Assembly: GCF_900176565.1 (NCBI RefSeq)
Contig: NZ_FXEH01000006.1
Location: 558,001 to 622,000 of the forward strand
Reading direction: 5' to 3'
Length of the DNA stretch: 64,000 nt
Source of the DNA: Thalassobacillus devorans
GTDB lineage: Bacteria; Bacillota; Bacilli; Bacillales; Halobacillaceae
Part shown: positions 16,757 to 25,326 of the stretch, in pieces
Position numbering within the stretch: position 1 is the first letter of the stretch
Layout of the letters: the number at the start of each line of letters is the position of its first letter
The notes under the pieces: generated by a model
Seen by the model: only the letters and a program-made list of their open reading frames with translations
Databases searched by the model: none
What the model was told of the DNA's origin: nothing
Position numbers and translations under genes: made by a program

Positions 16757-16796
16757 AAAAGCCGGCCCCTCTGGTAATGAGGAGGCCGGCTTTACT
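16757..16796. terminator. Bidirectional terminator between gntR and brnQ
   Basis: AAAGCCGGCC and GGCCGGCTTT arms, with further CCTC/GAGG pairing, A-rich on one side and T-rich on the other. It serves both converging genes. Confidence 0.85.
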
Positions 16797-16800
16797 TCGT

Positions 16801-18156
16801 TTATGAGGCATGAACGGGAGCCTTTTGCAAGCGACTGATGATACCAGTAAGGGCAATGACGATAATTGCCGGCAACAGCCATCCAAGCCCCTGGTTATAT
16901 AGTGGCAAGGTTTGTTCGTAAAAGCCTACAATCGGCTGCATCCAGCTGAAATACTCGATTCCCAGTGATTCACAGAGCGATTTCAGCCCATCGAAGATGC
17001 TGATTAAAAATGTGACAGCGATGGTTGAACTATAAACGATCGTGGCATGATTGAACAATGGAGACACGAATGTCAAAAGAATTAGGACGATCGCTAATGG
17101 ATACAAGAACATCAAGACTGGCACAGAATACGTGATGATGTTAGCCAGTCCAAAGTTCGCAATCACAAAGGTGATCGTAGCAAAGAAGACAACCAGTGTC
17201 TTATAACTAATCTTCGGAAACAACGTATGAAAGTATTCCGCATTGGCTACCGTCAAGCCAATCGCTGTTGTCAAACATGCCAACGTGATCGCAATGGCGA
17301 GCAGCACAGAACCAAAGGTCCCGAAATAATGGGAGGCACCGTTACTTAAGATCGGTCCGCCGGTTTCAAAAATCCCATAAGCCTGTGTGCTTGTCGCACC
17401 TAAATAGGCGATACCGACATAAATCGCTCCAAGCAGCACGATGGCAATACTGCCTGCCTTGACGGTTGCTTTTAGGATTTCAGTATTGGAGGTGACGCCC
17501 ATGGAGCGGATCGCGTTAATAACGATAATTCCAAATACCAAGGATGCCAGTGCGTCCATTGTATTATATCCTTCGAGAAAACCCGTGATGAAAGCTCCAT
17601 TGGTATAAGTTTCCTGAGGAGCTTCCATCGCTCCCATTGGATTGGTGATGACCGCTATTAGTAGAACGGCAAGCAGAACGACCAACCCAGGTGCCAAAAA
17701 CTTTCCAACATTATCAACAAGTTTGGCAGGTTTTAAGGAAAACAAGAGAACGATTGCAAAAAATAGCAGGGTGAAAATAAATAATCCCAATTGCTGCGAT
17801 GATTCATTTATATATGGTGCGATCCCGACATCAAACGCAACGGTCCCGGTACGGGGAGACGCGAAAAATGGCCCGATGGTCAAATAAAGCAGGGACGTGA
17901 AAAACACGGCATAAACTGGGTGTACACGGCTGGAAAGCTCCTGCAGGTTACGGCTTCCCGAAAAACTCATTGCAATAATTCCAAGCAGTGGTAGTCCCAC
18001 GCCAGTAATTAAAAATCCAATGACGGACGGCCAGAGATTGGTTCCGGCATTTTGGCCGAGCTGTGCCGGAAAGATCAGGTTCCCGGCTCCAAAAAATAAT
18101 GCAAATAGCATGACGCCGATCGATGTGTAAGCTGAAAAAGACAATTTCCCCTTCAT
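16801..18156 (-). CDS. brnQ: Branched-chain amino acid carrier BrnQ (LIVCS), copy 1
   Basis: 451 residues, twelve membrane segments, with the family signature LFALFFGAGNLIFPAQLGQ near residue 20 and GPFFASPRTGTVAFDVG near 95. It imports Leu, Ile and Val with Na+ or H+. GAGGAGG eight bases before the ATG fixes the start. Upstream are two TGCAATATAT sequences also found at the gntR promoter, indicating local control. A second brnQ lies at 34690-36060 next to a TetR gene, so the two copies are probably controlled differently. Confidence 0.93.
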   Translation of the reverse strand: MKGKLSFSAYTSIGVMLFALFFGAGNLIFPAQLGQNAGTNLWPSVIGFLITGVGLPLLGIIAMSFSGSRNLQELSSRVHPVYAVFFTSLLYLTIGPFFASPRTGTVAFDVGIAPYINESSQQLGLFIFTLLFFAIVLLFSLKPAKLVDNVGKFLAPGLVVLLAVLLIAVITNPMGAMEAPQETYTNGAFITGFLEGYNTMDALASLVFGIIVINAIRSMGVTSNTEILKATVKAGSIAIVLLGAIYVGIAYLGATSTQAYGIFETGGPILSNGASHYFGTFGSVLLAIAITLACLTTAIGLTVANAEYFHTLFPKISYKTLVVFFATITFVIANFGLANIITYSVPVLMFLYPLAIVLILLTFVSPLFNHATIVYSSTIAVTFLISIFDGLKSLCESLGIEYFSWMQPIVGFYEQTLPLYNQGLGWLLPAIIVIALTGIISRLQKAPVHAS

Positions 18157-18195
18157 GAAGTCTTCCTCCTCATATGGTTTTTTAGTAGATTAGCA

Positions 18196-18210
18196 ATATG
18201 CAATATATCA
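18196..18210. promoter_or_regulatory. Predicted GntR operator, site B
   Basis: ATATGCAATATATCA, 40 bases before the brnQ start codon, is an exact inverse match to site A at 16021-16035. Confidence 0.55.
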
Positions 18211-18232
18211 ATGAAATCTATCATACTCCTCC

Positions 18233-18255
18233 TATATGCAAAATGCAATATATTA
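18233..18255. promoter_or_regulatory. Predicted GntR operator, site C
   Basis: TATATGCAA followed by ATGCAATATATTA, a third related sequence 33 bases upstream of site B. Two sites about three helix turns apart would allow cooperative binding. Confidence 0.45.
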
Positions 18256-18348
18256 CAGAATATTTTTATATGTAAAATAATTCATGTAATAAATTACCAT
18301 TGAGCGACAAGTTTTAGCAGATTTTTATCGAGGAAGGTTTTGCGGACT

Positions 18349-18452
18349 GCAAATTAAAGAGGTTATGAGGATTGTCAGAAGTGCGAGATTGTTGATAGCT
18401 GGTCTTTATAGCGCAGATTATGACCGTATGCAGATGTAATGTTTTATATCCG
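18349..18452 (+). repeat. 52-bp-period dyad repeat, locus 2 (2 units)
   Basis: A clear unit at 18401 (GGTCTTTATAGCG, then ATTATGACCGTATGCAG) and a decayed one 52 bp earlier that keeps GGTTATGAGGATTGTCAGAAG in phase. It lies between the brnQ promoter and the antitoxin RNA promoter. Confidence 0.6.
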
Positions 18453-18463
18453 GCATTTTATGG

Positions 18464-18469
18464 TATAAT
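18464..18469 (+). promoter_or_regulatory. Extended -10 promoter of antitoxin RNA (locus 2)
   Basis: TGGTATAAT, an extended -10 element that is the same as in the orphan locus at 8104. No good -35 is seen. Confidence 0.6.
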
Positions 18470-18475
18470 AAACGA

Positions 18476-18612
18476 AGAAGTTATATATATTAAAAAAGAC
18501 CGCAGATGCGCCAACATCTACGGTCGGTAATAGAACGGTTCCCTTCAAGGGGGATCGGCTAAAGCGGGATAATCCACCTGAGCCTCTAACTCAAGGGTGG
18601 ATTATTTTTTTT
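18476..18612 (+). ncRNA. Type I antitoxin RNA (SR4/RatA-like)
   Basis: About 137 nt running toward the toxin gene on the opposite strand and overlapping the 3' part of the toxin mRNA by roughly 120 nt. It ends at a hairpin with AATCCACC and GGTGGATT arms followed by eight T. As in B. subtilis bsrG/SR4, base pairing with the toxin transcript would block translation and promote decay. Boundaries are estimated from the -10 element and the terminator. Confidence 0.75.
18490..18525 (-). terminator. Terminator of the toxin mRNA
   Basis: On the minus strand GACCGTAGATGTTGGCGCATC, in part, pairs back as GACCGTAGATG/CATCTGCGGTC and is followed by TTTTTTAA. It sets the 3' end of the toxin message inside the antitoxin gene. 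Confidence 0.7.
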
Positions 18613-18685
18613 GGTCAAACGACAATATGGCTATGATCAGAGTCGCGAATGCAACTGTGAAGATCAATGCTTCGTATACTGTCAT
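18602..18685 (-). CDS. Type I toxin, holin-like (BsrG/Fst-like) peptide
   Basis: 27 residues: MTVYEALIFTVAFATL opens the peptide, the middle is hydrophobic, and it ends SFDQKK. The M-T-V-Y-E-A-L start, one membrane helix and Lys tail are the marks of the Bacillus holin-like toxins (BsrG, BsrE). It would insert in the membrane and arrest growth. AGGGGG lies before the ATG but can be buried in a CAGCATC/GGTGCTG hairpin. The message 5' leader (18721-18732) is a perfect 12-base complement of the sequence just after the stop codon (18589-18600). Confidence 0.85.
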   Translation of the reverse strand: MTVYEALIFTVAFATLIIAILSFDQKK

Positions 18686-18755
18686 CAGCACCACCCCCTT
18701 TCTGTCGGGGATGCTGCCGACCACCCTTGAGTCACCTATTCTATTACATAATGTC

Positions 18756-18761
18756 ATTATA
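18756..18761 (-). promoter_or_regulatory. Toxin promoter -10 element
   Basis: TATAAT on the minus strand, preceded by ATGG and, further up, a TTGAGG -35-like element. It gives a leader of about 60 nt before the toxin start. Confidence 0.6.
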
Positions 18762-18819
18762 CCATGGTTATTATTACCTCAAGAGCAAATATAAGAGTTT
18801 TATGCATGTGAAAGTAGAA

Positions 18820-18858
18820 ACGGCTCCAGCACTATTTTATATAGAGCTGAAGCCGGTT
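18820..18858 (-). terminator. Probable terminator of the amidase gene
   Basis: CCGGCTTCAGC and GCTGGAGCCG arms on the minus strand, followed by a T-rich stretch (TTTCTACTTT). Moderate support. Confidence 0.5.
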
Positions 18859-18880
18859 CGTTCTTGTTTAAGTGATGGGT

Positions 18881-20566
18881 TTATTTTGTGTTGGCTGCTG
18901 AGTCAGATTCCAATATCGGAACTTCACGGTATTGGGTAGCCTGCTCATAATCATAGGCCATTCCGAGAAGTTCTGGTTCACTCCACATTTTTCCGAAAAA
19001 GGCGAGCGAGAAAGGCGTTCCGCTTTGGTAATAGCCGGCAGGGACGGTGACGAGTGGCTGTCCGCTGATATTGACCTCTGGTGCTGCTGTCGGCTGGTGG
19101 ATCCCTTCTTCCAGTGGCGGGATCTCAGCTGCCATCTGCGGGTAGACGAAGGCGTCCAGGTCATGCTTTTCCATCACTTCATTGATGTAGGACTGAAAGT
19201 TTGCCCTTGCTTCGAAAAAGTAGTCTAAGTCAGGCTGCTGATCCGGTTTTTGCAAATTCCTTTGTAATTCCGTTTCATCAAAGTTCTGAAGCGGCTGGCC
19301 TGCAGCCCATGGTTTTGTTTCTGATTGATTGAATAATTCCGATACTGCCGGTAGGCTGCCATCCGGGTCCATCCGGTTGAGATAGGTTTGGATGTCGTAG
19401 ACGAGCGCGTCGTAACCGATGTTGCCGGTGGCTTTTACATATTCAGCGAAACCGGACCCGGCGAAAGGATCGGTGACAACTTCGGCCCCTTGCGCTTCGA
19501 GCTCCTGGATCGCGCGGTCATACAATTCTTGTGTTTCTTGTGATAATGGTTCTCCTCGCCAGCCGGGACCGTAGAGTCCGATGCGTTTTCCTTCCAGGAC
19601 ATCTTCGCTTAAGCCGGCGGCGTAGCCTTCCTCTGGCAGGTTGGCATCTGCCTTTTCCGTCTTCGGATCTTCGGGATCCGTACCGGCGATAACATCGAGC
19701 ATTGTTGCTGCGTCTGCAACCGTCCTGGCGTGCGGGCCGAGTACGTCTCTCGTGCTTGCAGCAAACGGAGCGGCTCCTGTGTTGGAGACGAGGCCGAAAG
19801 TTGGTTTTACTCCGATAAGGGCCTGGGAAGCAGCTGGATTCTGAATCGATCCGCCGGTTTCTGCGGCAATTCCTAAGACTGCCAGATTACCAGACACAGC
19901 GGTGGCTGTACCGGAGCTGCTGCCTCCTGGTGCGAAGGCTGGATTGATGACGTTCAACGTTTTTCCTGCCCAGCTGGTGTTGGCATTGGTCGCTGAAATG
20001 CTGAAGGCGGGCATGTTCGTTTTGCCGAGAATGATTGCACCTTCTTCTTTTAACTTGTGCACGATTGGTGCGTCGACCTGTGGCAAGAGTTCGATGCCGC
20101 CGGCTTCTTTACTGAAACCTTCCCAGCCGAAAGTGGAAGGGAAACCGGTGACATCCACCGTTTCCTTGATGACGACCGGTACTCCTGCCAGTCGGCCGGG
20201 AGACTGTTTCTTGTTGATACGGTCCTGTATTTCACTTGCTTCCTGTAAAGCGTGCTCGTTGATGAACGTGAAGGCATTGTATGTATCTTCAAATTCTTCG
20301 ATGCGCTCCAGGTGGGCCTGGACAACCTGCGAGACGGTAAACGCACCGTTTTTATAACCCTGGCGGAGATCGTTGACGGTCAATTCTTTCCCGCCTTCCA
20401 GCCGTTCGGTCAGGTCGATTTCCTGGTATGGGTAGGTTTTATGTTCGATTGAATTTGTATGTCCAAAAGCATCCTGCGGAGAAGTGGAAGTAAAGTTCCC
20501 ACTAATCGCAAAGGTGGCCGCAATTGCCACAATTAGCGTTATGACTATAGCTCTTATGTTTTTCAT
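18881..20566 (-). CDS. Secreted amidase (amidase signature family)
   Basis: 561 residues. Residues 1-25 form a signal sequence (KNIRAIVITLIVAIAATFAI). The amidase-signature Ser-Ser-Lys triad is visible: Lys in GVPVVIKETVD, the cis-Ser in PGGSSSGTATAVSG and the nucleophile Ser in ETGGSIQNPAA. It hydrolyses amide bonds outside the membrane; the substrate (small amides, aryl amides or peptide amides) is not predictable. ATG at 20566 has GGGAGTG upstream. It is followed by a hairpin and stands alone between two 52-bp repeat loci. Confidence 0.88.
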   Translation of the reverse strand: MKNIRAIVITLIVAIAATFAISGNFTSTSPQDAFGHTNSIEHKTYPYQEIDLTERLEGGKELTVNDLRQGYKNGAFTVSQVVQAHLERIEEFEDTYNAFTFINEHALQEASEIQDRINKKQSPGRLAGVPVVIKETVDVTGFPSTFGWEGFSKEAGGIELLPQVDAPIVHKLKEEGAIILGKTNMPAFSISATNANTSWAGKTLNVINPAFAPGGSSSGTATAVSGNLAVLGIAAETGGSIQNPAASQALIGVKPTFGLVSNTGAAPFAASTRDVLGPHARTVADAATMLDVIAGTDPEDPKTEKADANLPEEGYAAGLSEDVLEGKRIGLYGPGWRGEPLSQETQELYDRAIQELEAQGAEVVTDPFAGSGFAEYVKATGNIGYDALVYDIQTYLNRMDPDGSLPAVSELFNQSETKPWAAGQPLQNFDETELQRNLQKPDQQPDLDYFFEARANFQSYINEVMEKHDLDAFVYPQMAAEIPPLEEGIHQPTAAPEVNISGQPLVTVPAGYYQSGTPFSLAFFGKMWSEPELLGMAYDYEQATQYREVPILESDSAANTK

Positions 20567-20638
20567 ATGGTACTTGTCACTCCCTTGGTTATCAAAGGTA
20601 GAATAACATAGAATCATAGGCTATTAAATAGTTTTTGA

Positions 20639-20815
20639 GTAGCAGATGGTAACTATAAGAACCGGGAGAAGATTGGTTTTTTCTGCGCGCGGTCTTTATG
20701 GAGGGTGTTAGGTACGTTGGAGAACGGCTTTTTAAGTCGGACGGTTATTAACGGGTGTACCAAGACCGTTAGAAGATAAAAAAAGGGTGAGGTGGTCTTA
20801 AGGAAGCTGTTTGTA
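20639..20815 (+). repeat. 52-bp-period dyad repeat array, locus 3 (4 units)
   Basis: Units start at 20639, 20691, 20743 and about 20794. The 20743 unit has arms ACGGT and ACCGT; the 20639 unit keeps ATAAGAACCGGGAGAAG in phase. The array lies upstream of the amidase gene and runs into the start of the following unknown frame. Confidence 0.75.
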
Positions 20816-21331
20816 GTCAGTTTGTTTCCAATTATTGGTTTACGGCGAGGGGTTGAGGCTGGAGTTCGGACAGGATGTGAGCGGAAGCGAGGAAAGTTGT
20901 CCGAAGAGCGGTTAAGTTCGGACAAGAAGGGGGACTTAGCGTTTAAAGATTACCTCTATGTTGGTCTGGCTTCAATTCGGCATTATGCGCGGAAAAACGT
21001 CATCCTTACCATTGAAATTCTGGAAGTATTGTTTGCCATAGCGGAAGTGAGACGCCATTATAATTGTGATTCTATTTGGGAATTTGCTGTTTATACGATC
21101 AGGTCCCTGGAATTGGATTATATTCATAGTCTGGAACGGGAAAAACTCTATCATTCGTTATATAAGATTGCGAAAATCACCAGGAATGAAGCTGGGTATG
21201 ATAAACAGGTAGGTCGTATGCTGAATGATATAGAGGATGAGGAAGATCGGCAGGATGTTATTCAGTGTATCCCGATAAATAGTGATGCTGCGTTTCATTC
21301 CCGTGTCCGTTCGGACGGCACTCGAAGGTAA
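20792..21331 (+). CDS. Unknown frame, possible gene remnant
   Basis: An open frame of up to 179 codons whose start is in a 52-bp repeat unit and a GGACA-rich repeated stretch, so the first 45 codons are probably not coding. From about 20937 the translation looks like real protein: helical, with IRHYARKNVILTIEILEVLF and IWEFAVYTIRSLELDYIHSL. No family was recognised and no good start codon or ribosome site precedes this part. It may be the C-terminal end of a lost gene. The last 20 codons run toward a terminator. Confidence 0.35.
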   Translation: MVLRKLFVVSLFPIIGLRRGVEAGVRTGCERKRGKLSEERLSSDKKGDLAFKDYLYVGLASIRHYARKNVILTIEILEVLFAIAEVRRHYNCDSIWEFAVYTIRSLELDYIHSLEREKLYHSLYKIAKITRNEAGYDKQVGRMLNDIEDEEDRQDVIQCIPINSDAAFHSRVRSDGTRR

Positions 21332-21345
21332 CCAGCCTGGCGATA

Positions 21346-21392
21346 AAAAAAGAGCACCCAATGACAGGCGTCCTGCTACTGGGTGCTCTTTC
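21346..21392. terminator. Bidirectional terminator before the DHA2 MFS gene
   Basis: AAAGAGCACCCA and TGGGTGCTCTTT arms around a 19-base loop, with A and T runs on the two sides. Confidence 0.85.
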
Positions 21393-21395
21393 TTA

Positions 21396-22838
21396 TTATT
21401 TATGCGTTGGATGTTCGGTATGAAAATCGGGAGCGATTGCTTTTTTAATGAACAAGGCAGTCACAAACACGCCGATGGTCAGTGCGAGTGCGAACCAGTA
21501 GGCGTGATGGACACCGGCGGTCATCGCCTGGTTGGCTACTTCCTCCGTTACCGGCCCGCTCTGGGAGGTCAGGTAGCTGTTCTGTCCCTGGGTCATGATG
21601 CTGACAAACACCGATACACCGAGTGCGCCGCCGATTGGCTGGAGCGTGTTGGCGATGGCGGTTCCGTGCGGGTACAGATGCTTCGGCAATTCGTTCAGGG
21701 CGTTCGTCTGTGATGGCATCAGAATCGCTGAGACCGAAAGCATCAAAGCTACATAAGCAATGATAAACATCCAGATTGGTACGGATGGGTTCAAGTTGCT
21801 GAAGAAAATCATCACGCCGACTAAGACGAGACTGCCTGGAATAATCAGTTTTCTCGGGCCGAATTTATCGAATAGCGATCCCATCACTGGCGACATAAGG
21901 CCGTTCAATAATGCCCCGGGGAGCAGCAGGAGTCCTGCCATTTTTGCCGAAAACCCGAGCGGTCCCTGCAGGTACATCGGCATGACGATTTCTGACGCGA
22001 ACATGGCCATGATGACAATGACGAAAATCGTGATGCCCCTTGCGTAACTTTTATAGGTGAAAACCCGGACATCCAGTAATGGCTCCTCAAGTTTCAACTG
22101 GCGAAACACAAACCAGATCATGCTAATCAGACTGATGGCGATGATCACCATGATGGGAAGGGAGGAAAAACCTTCCCCGCTTTCTCCGGCACTGCTGAAA
22201 CCATACACGATCCCACCGATGCCAATCGATGACAACACGATTGACAGCACATCGGCTTTCGGTCGCGTGATTTCTCCGACGTTCTGTAAGTATTTCCATG
22301 CAAAAACGATGGAAAAGGTGGCAAACGGGATAACAGTAATAAACAGCCAGCGCCAGCCTAGTAAATCCACGATGACACCGGATAGTGTTGGTCCGATTGC
22401 CGGCGCGAACATGATAACGAGACCGAATGTCCCCATGATTTTCCCCCGGACTTCCGGAGGGTAAAGCAATAACATGGCGTTCATGATGACTGGAATCAAC
22501 AAGCCCGTTCCGACGGCCTGGATCATCCGGCCTGTAAGGAGCATGGGAAAATTAATGGCGGCGGCCGCGATGATGGTCCCGGTCAGAAAGGTGGTCATGA
22601 CGCCGATGAACATCTGTCTGGTCGTAAACCACTGGATTAGCAGGGCTGAAATCGGCATCAGGACGCCCATCACGAGCATGAAGCCGGTCGCCATCCACTG
22701 GACCGTTGGTGCTTTAAGCTGGAATACTTCCATTAATTCTGTCAGCGCGATGTTCAGCAATGTTTCATTTAACACGGCAAAAAACGCCCCGATCATAAAT
22801 GTAACTAGTATAATCTTTCTATTTATTTGTGATTCCAT
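21396..22838 (-). CDS. MFS drug exporter, DHA2 (14-TM) family
   Basis: 480 residues with fourteen membrane segments. The motif C of drug:H+ antiporters is present (TFGLVIMFAPAIGPTLSGVI, with GPxxxG) and the D-x-R-like NETLLNIALTEL of helix 1 is typical of EmrB/LmrB/QacA proteins. It likely extrudes lipophilic drugs. GGGGGAT precedes the ATG. Length matches B. subtilis LmrB, but the substrate range is not shown by sequence. No regulator lies next to it. Confidence 0.88.
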   Translation of the reverse strand: MESQINRKIILVTFMIGAFFAVLNETLLNIALTELMEVFQLKAPTVQWMATGFMLVMGVLMPISALLIQWFTTRQMFIGVMTTFLTGTIIAAAAINFPMLLTGRMIQAVGTGLLIPVIMNAMLLLYPPEVRGKIMGTFGLVIMFAPAIGPTLSGVIVDLLGWRWLFITVIPFATFSIVFAWKYLQNVGEITRPKADVLSIVLSSIGIGGIVYGFSSAGESGEGFSSLPIMVIIAISLISMIWFVFRQLKLEEPLLDVRVFTYKSYARGITIFVIVIMAMFASEIVMPMYLQGPLGFSAKMAGLLLLPGALLNGLMSPVMGSLFDKFGPRKLIIPGSLVLVGVMIFFSNLNPSVPIWMFIIAYVALMLSVSAILMPSQTNALNELPKHLYPHGTAIANTLQPIGGALGVSVFVSIMTQGQNSYLTSQSGPVTEEVANQAMTAGVHHAYWFALALTIGVFVTALFIKKAIAPDFHTEHPTHK

Positions 22839-23022
22839 GGTATCCCCCGTAACTATTTCTAAAATAAACACTTCATTATAATCCACCATTTTCTAGTTGA
22901 TGGCAAGTATTTTAATACTGCGAGTAGAATCTGGTGGTCCCTATAAAAGTATAGCATGAGAGAATATAGAAAATTTCTCTTGTATTGCTAAAACAGTATA
23001 GGGAGAAAGTTAGTGCTGTTCC

Positions 23023-23107
23023 TTAAGGGGAGAACATGGCAGCGTTAGTTAAAAAAACGTTGGCGTTAGGGGCAGAAGATATCTGTTAGAAGTTTCCCTG
23101 TCAACTC
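23023..23107 (+). repeat. 21-bp tandem repeat, decayed locus
   Basis: TTA-led units at 23023, 23045, 23066 and 23086, spaced 20 to 22 bases, including GCGTTAGGGGCAGAAGATA. A weak member of the TTAGGGCGGTAT family. Confidence 0.5.
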
Positions 23108-23129
23108 TATTTTAAAAAAGTTGGGCTGC

Positions 23130-23849
23130 TTAGAAACGATTCATCGCAGAGTTTTCTCTTTTCAACACTTCTACCACCATTTCCCCGATTTGTCTGCCTA
23201 ACCGTAATCCTTCATCATTATCCACCTTGAAATGGACGCCGGCATACAGCCGTGACATCGCGCACTGTTCCATGATGGTTTTTATATCCGTTGCGTCTGC
23301 TGGGAAAATAGAACGTAAGATTGCATCTCCGCATCCAGCAACCGTGGCATGAGCAGAAGGGTAGGCGGGAAAGCGTGGTGTAGGCAAAATCGGATGGATG
23401 TTCCGGCCGTATTGATTGGGTCGCGCTACATCCCAAAGGTATTTGAGATACCAGGAAATAACAAAGGCATCATTAATCCCGGCATGAAAATAAGCAAGGA
23501 TTCTGGCGACTAAGGGGGATCCGAGCTTGTATTTTTTTGCTAGTTGAAAGATGATCGGGGTCATGTTCTCTGTTGTTTCGGCGTTGGCCCAATAGTTTGC
23601 GATCTGCATTTGCTGTGACGTCAGGCGGGATAATGTTTGTTCCACGATCAATAACTCGCTCTCCCAATCCACACTGGATGGATCCTTGATTTTCCACCTG
23701 ATCGGCTGCCCCAAAGGGTCCAGGAAGGAATTGTTTACTCCTCTGGTAATGAAAAACATAGGATAGGATGCTGCTGCAGGAAAAGGGGTCGGGGGATTTT
23801 GCTCGCCTTGATATGGGTACGCTGACCATCTTCTGTAGGCAGTTCTCAT
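23130..23849 (-). CDS. PAP2/vanadium haloperoxidase superfamily protein
   Basis: 239 residues without membrane segments. The three active-site motifs of the superfamily are seen: K-x(5-6)-RP in LKYLWDVARP, PSAHA in FPAYPSAHATVAG, and SRxxxGxHxxxD in SRLYAGVHFKVDND. Such proteins are vanadate-dependent haloperoxidases or acid phosphatases; the soluble form and long N-terminal helical part favour the haloperoxidase side. ATG at 23849 has TTAGGGG upstream. The gene faces away from the next MFS gene. Confidence 0.82.
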   Translation of the reverse strand: MRTAYRRWSAYPYQGEQNPPTPFPAAASYPMFFITRGVNNSFLDPLGQPIRWKIKDPSSVDWESELLIVEQTLSRLTSQQMQIANYWANAETTENMTPIIFQLAKKYKLGSPLVARILAYFHAGINDAFVISWYLKYLWDVARPNQYGRNIHPILPTPRFPAYPSAHATVAGCGDAILRSIFPADATDIKTIMEQCAMSRLYAGVHFKVDNDEGLRLGRQIGEMVVEVLKRENSAMNRF

Positions 23850-24017
23850 TGTTTCAGCCCCTAACATTTCTACTTATTGCGTAAAAATATATGTGGAAGT
23901 GCAGGGAATAAGAACACGGGTCAGAAAAGAATACCAACAGACTTTTTGCTGGCATTCTTTTTTTCATAGGAGTAGAATCATAGTTTAATCATGTTAAAAA
24001 AAGGGTGTTTGAGGTTC

Positions 24018-25229
24018 ATGTTACATAATCCAACAGGAAAAGAGCGCATCGGTCTGGCGTTTTTGCTTGGCATGCTGGGAATATTAGGACCGCTGAACAT
24101 TGATATGTATTTACCGAGTTTCCCTGGAATAGCGGAAGACTTTGGAACGACAGCATCGTTTGTGCAGCTGAGTCTGACGACGTGTCTCATTGGTCTTGCG
24201 GTCGGGCAGATTGTCGTCGGGCCGATCAGTGATTCGCTGGGGAGGAGGCGTCCGCTTCTCGTTTTTATCTTTCTTTTTGCCCTCGCCTCCTTGTTATGTG
24301 CCCTGGCACCGAATATTTACGTATTCGTCGTGGCCCGCTTTTTACAAGGGTTTACTGCTTCAGCAGGTGTGGTGCTGTCCCGTGCCGTAGTACGGGATGT
24401 TTTCGACGGAAGGGATCTGACGAAATTTTTCGCCCTCCTGATGGTAATCAATGCGACGGCTCCGATGATTGCGCCGATGACCGGGGGAGCGATCCTGATG
24501 CTGCCCTTCGCCACCTGGAGCACGATTTTTTATTTCTTATTTTTAGTGGGACTGGTGATTGTCCTTACGATGTACATCAAATTACCGGAAACGCTGCCGA
24601 AAGAAAGACGGATTCCAAGCAAGCTCGGGGAAACGATCCGCACGATTGGCAAGCTGCTGAAGGATCGTTCTTTTATCGGGTATGCGCTGACGATCGGGTT
24701 TGTTCATGGAGGAAGCTTCGCTTATGTATCGGGGACGCCGTTTGTATACCAGGGAATCTACGAGGTTTCCCCGCAGGTGTTCAGTGTACTATTTGGGATT
24801 AACGGTCTTGCGATCATTTCCGGCAGTGCGATTATCGGGCGCCTCGGCGGAATCATTCACGAACGGAGTCTGCTTCGCACGGCTGTCATCATTGCGGTGA
24901 CTGCCACGGCGTTTCTCCTGACGATGACCATTATCGAGGGTCCGCTGGCTTCGCTGGTTATCCCGATTTTCATATATATGACGGCGATGGGGATGGTGCT
25001 TACGAGTACGTTTACGCTCGCGATGGAGCATCAGGGTCACCGCGCCGGGAGTGCCAGTGCCGTGTTAGGCATGCTGCCGTTATTATTCGGCTCGCTTGTT
25101 TCTCCGCTTGTCGGTTTGAATGAATCAACCGCTGTACCGATGGGGGCAACGTTATTCATTACCGCATCGATCGGATCTGTGGTGTTTTTTACAATGACGA
25201 AGAAGAATCAAGTGTCACAAACGCAATAG
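24018..25229 (+). CDS. MFS exporter, Bcr/CflA family
   Basis: 403 residues with twelve membrane segments. NIDMYLPSFPGIAEDFG in helix 1 and GQIVVGPISDSLGRRRPLL in loop 2-3 are the Bcr/CflA pattern. These pumps export drugs such as bicyclomycin or metabolites such as cysteine. ATG at 24018 is taken because the conserved N-terminus begins there; AAAGGG is somewhat far. A catalase gene follows 97 bp downstream. Confidence 0.87.
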   Translation: MLHNPTGKERIGLAFLLGMLGILGPLNIDMYLPSFPGIAEDFGTTASFVQLSLTTCLIGLAVGQIVVGPISDSLGRRRPLLVFIFLFALASLLCALAPNIYVFVVARFLQGFTASAGVVLSRAVVRDVFDGRDLTKFFALLMVINATAPMIAPMTGGAILMLPFATWSTIFYFLFLVGLVIVLTMYIKLPETLPKERRIPSKLGETIRTIGKLLKDRSFIGYALTIGFVHGGSFAYVSGTPFVYQGIYEVSPQVFSVLFGINGLAIISGSAIIGRLGGIIHERSLLRTAVIIAVTATAFLLTMTIIEGPLASLVIPIFIYMTAMGMVLTSTFTLAMEHQGHRAGSASAVLGMLPLLFGSLVSPLVGLNESTAVPMGATLFITASIGSVVFFTMTKKNQVSQTQ

Positions 25230-25326
25230 ACTGTATTTTATTACTAGGAAGTAAACCTCCTTCCCCTGCATAAATTTTCCGTTTCAAGAAAAGCTAATGG
25301 CAGATTATGTGAAGGAGGTTTTCTTT

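Noticed and set aside
22930-22960. GGTGGTCCCTATAAAAG as an eighth 52-bp repeat locus
   Set aside because: Only the first ten bases match and there is no second unit in phase.
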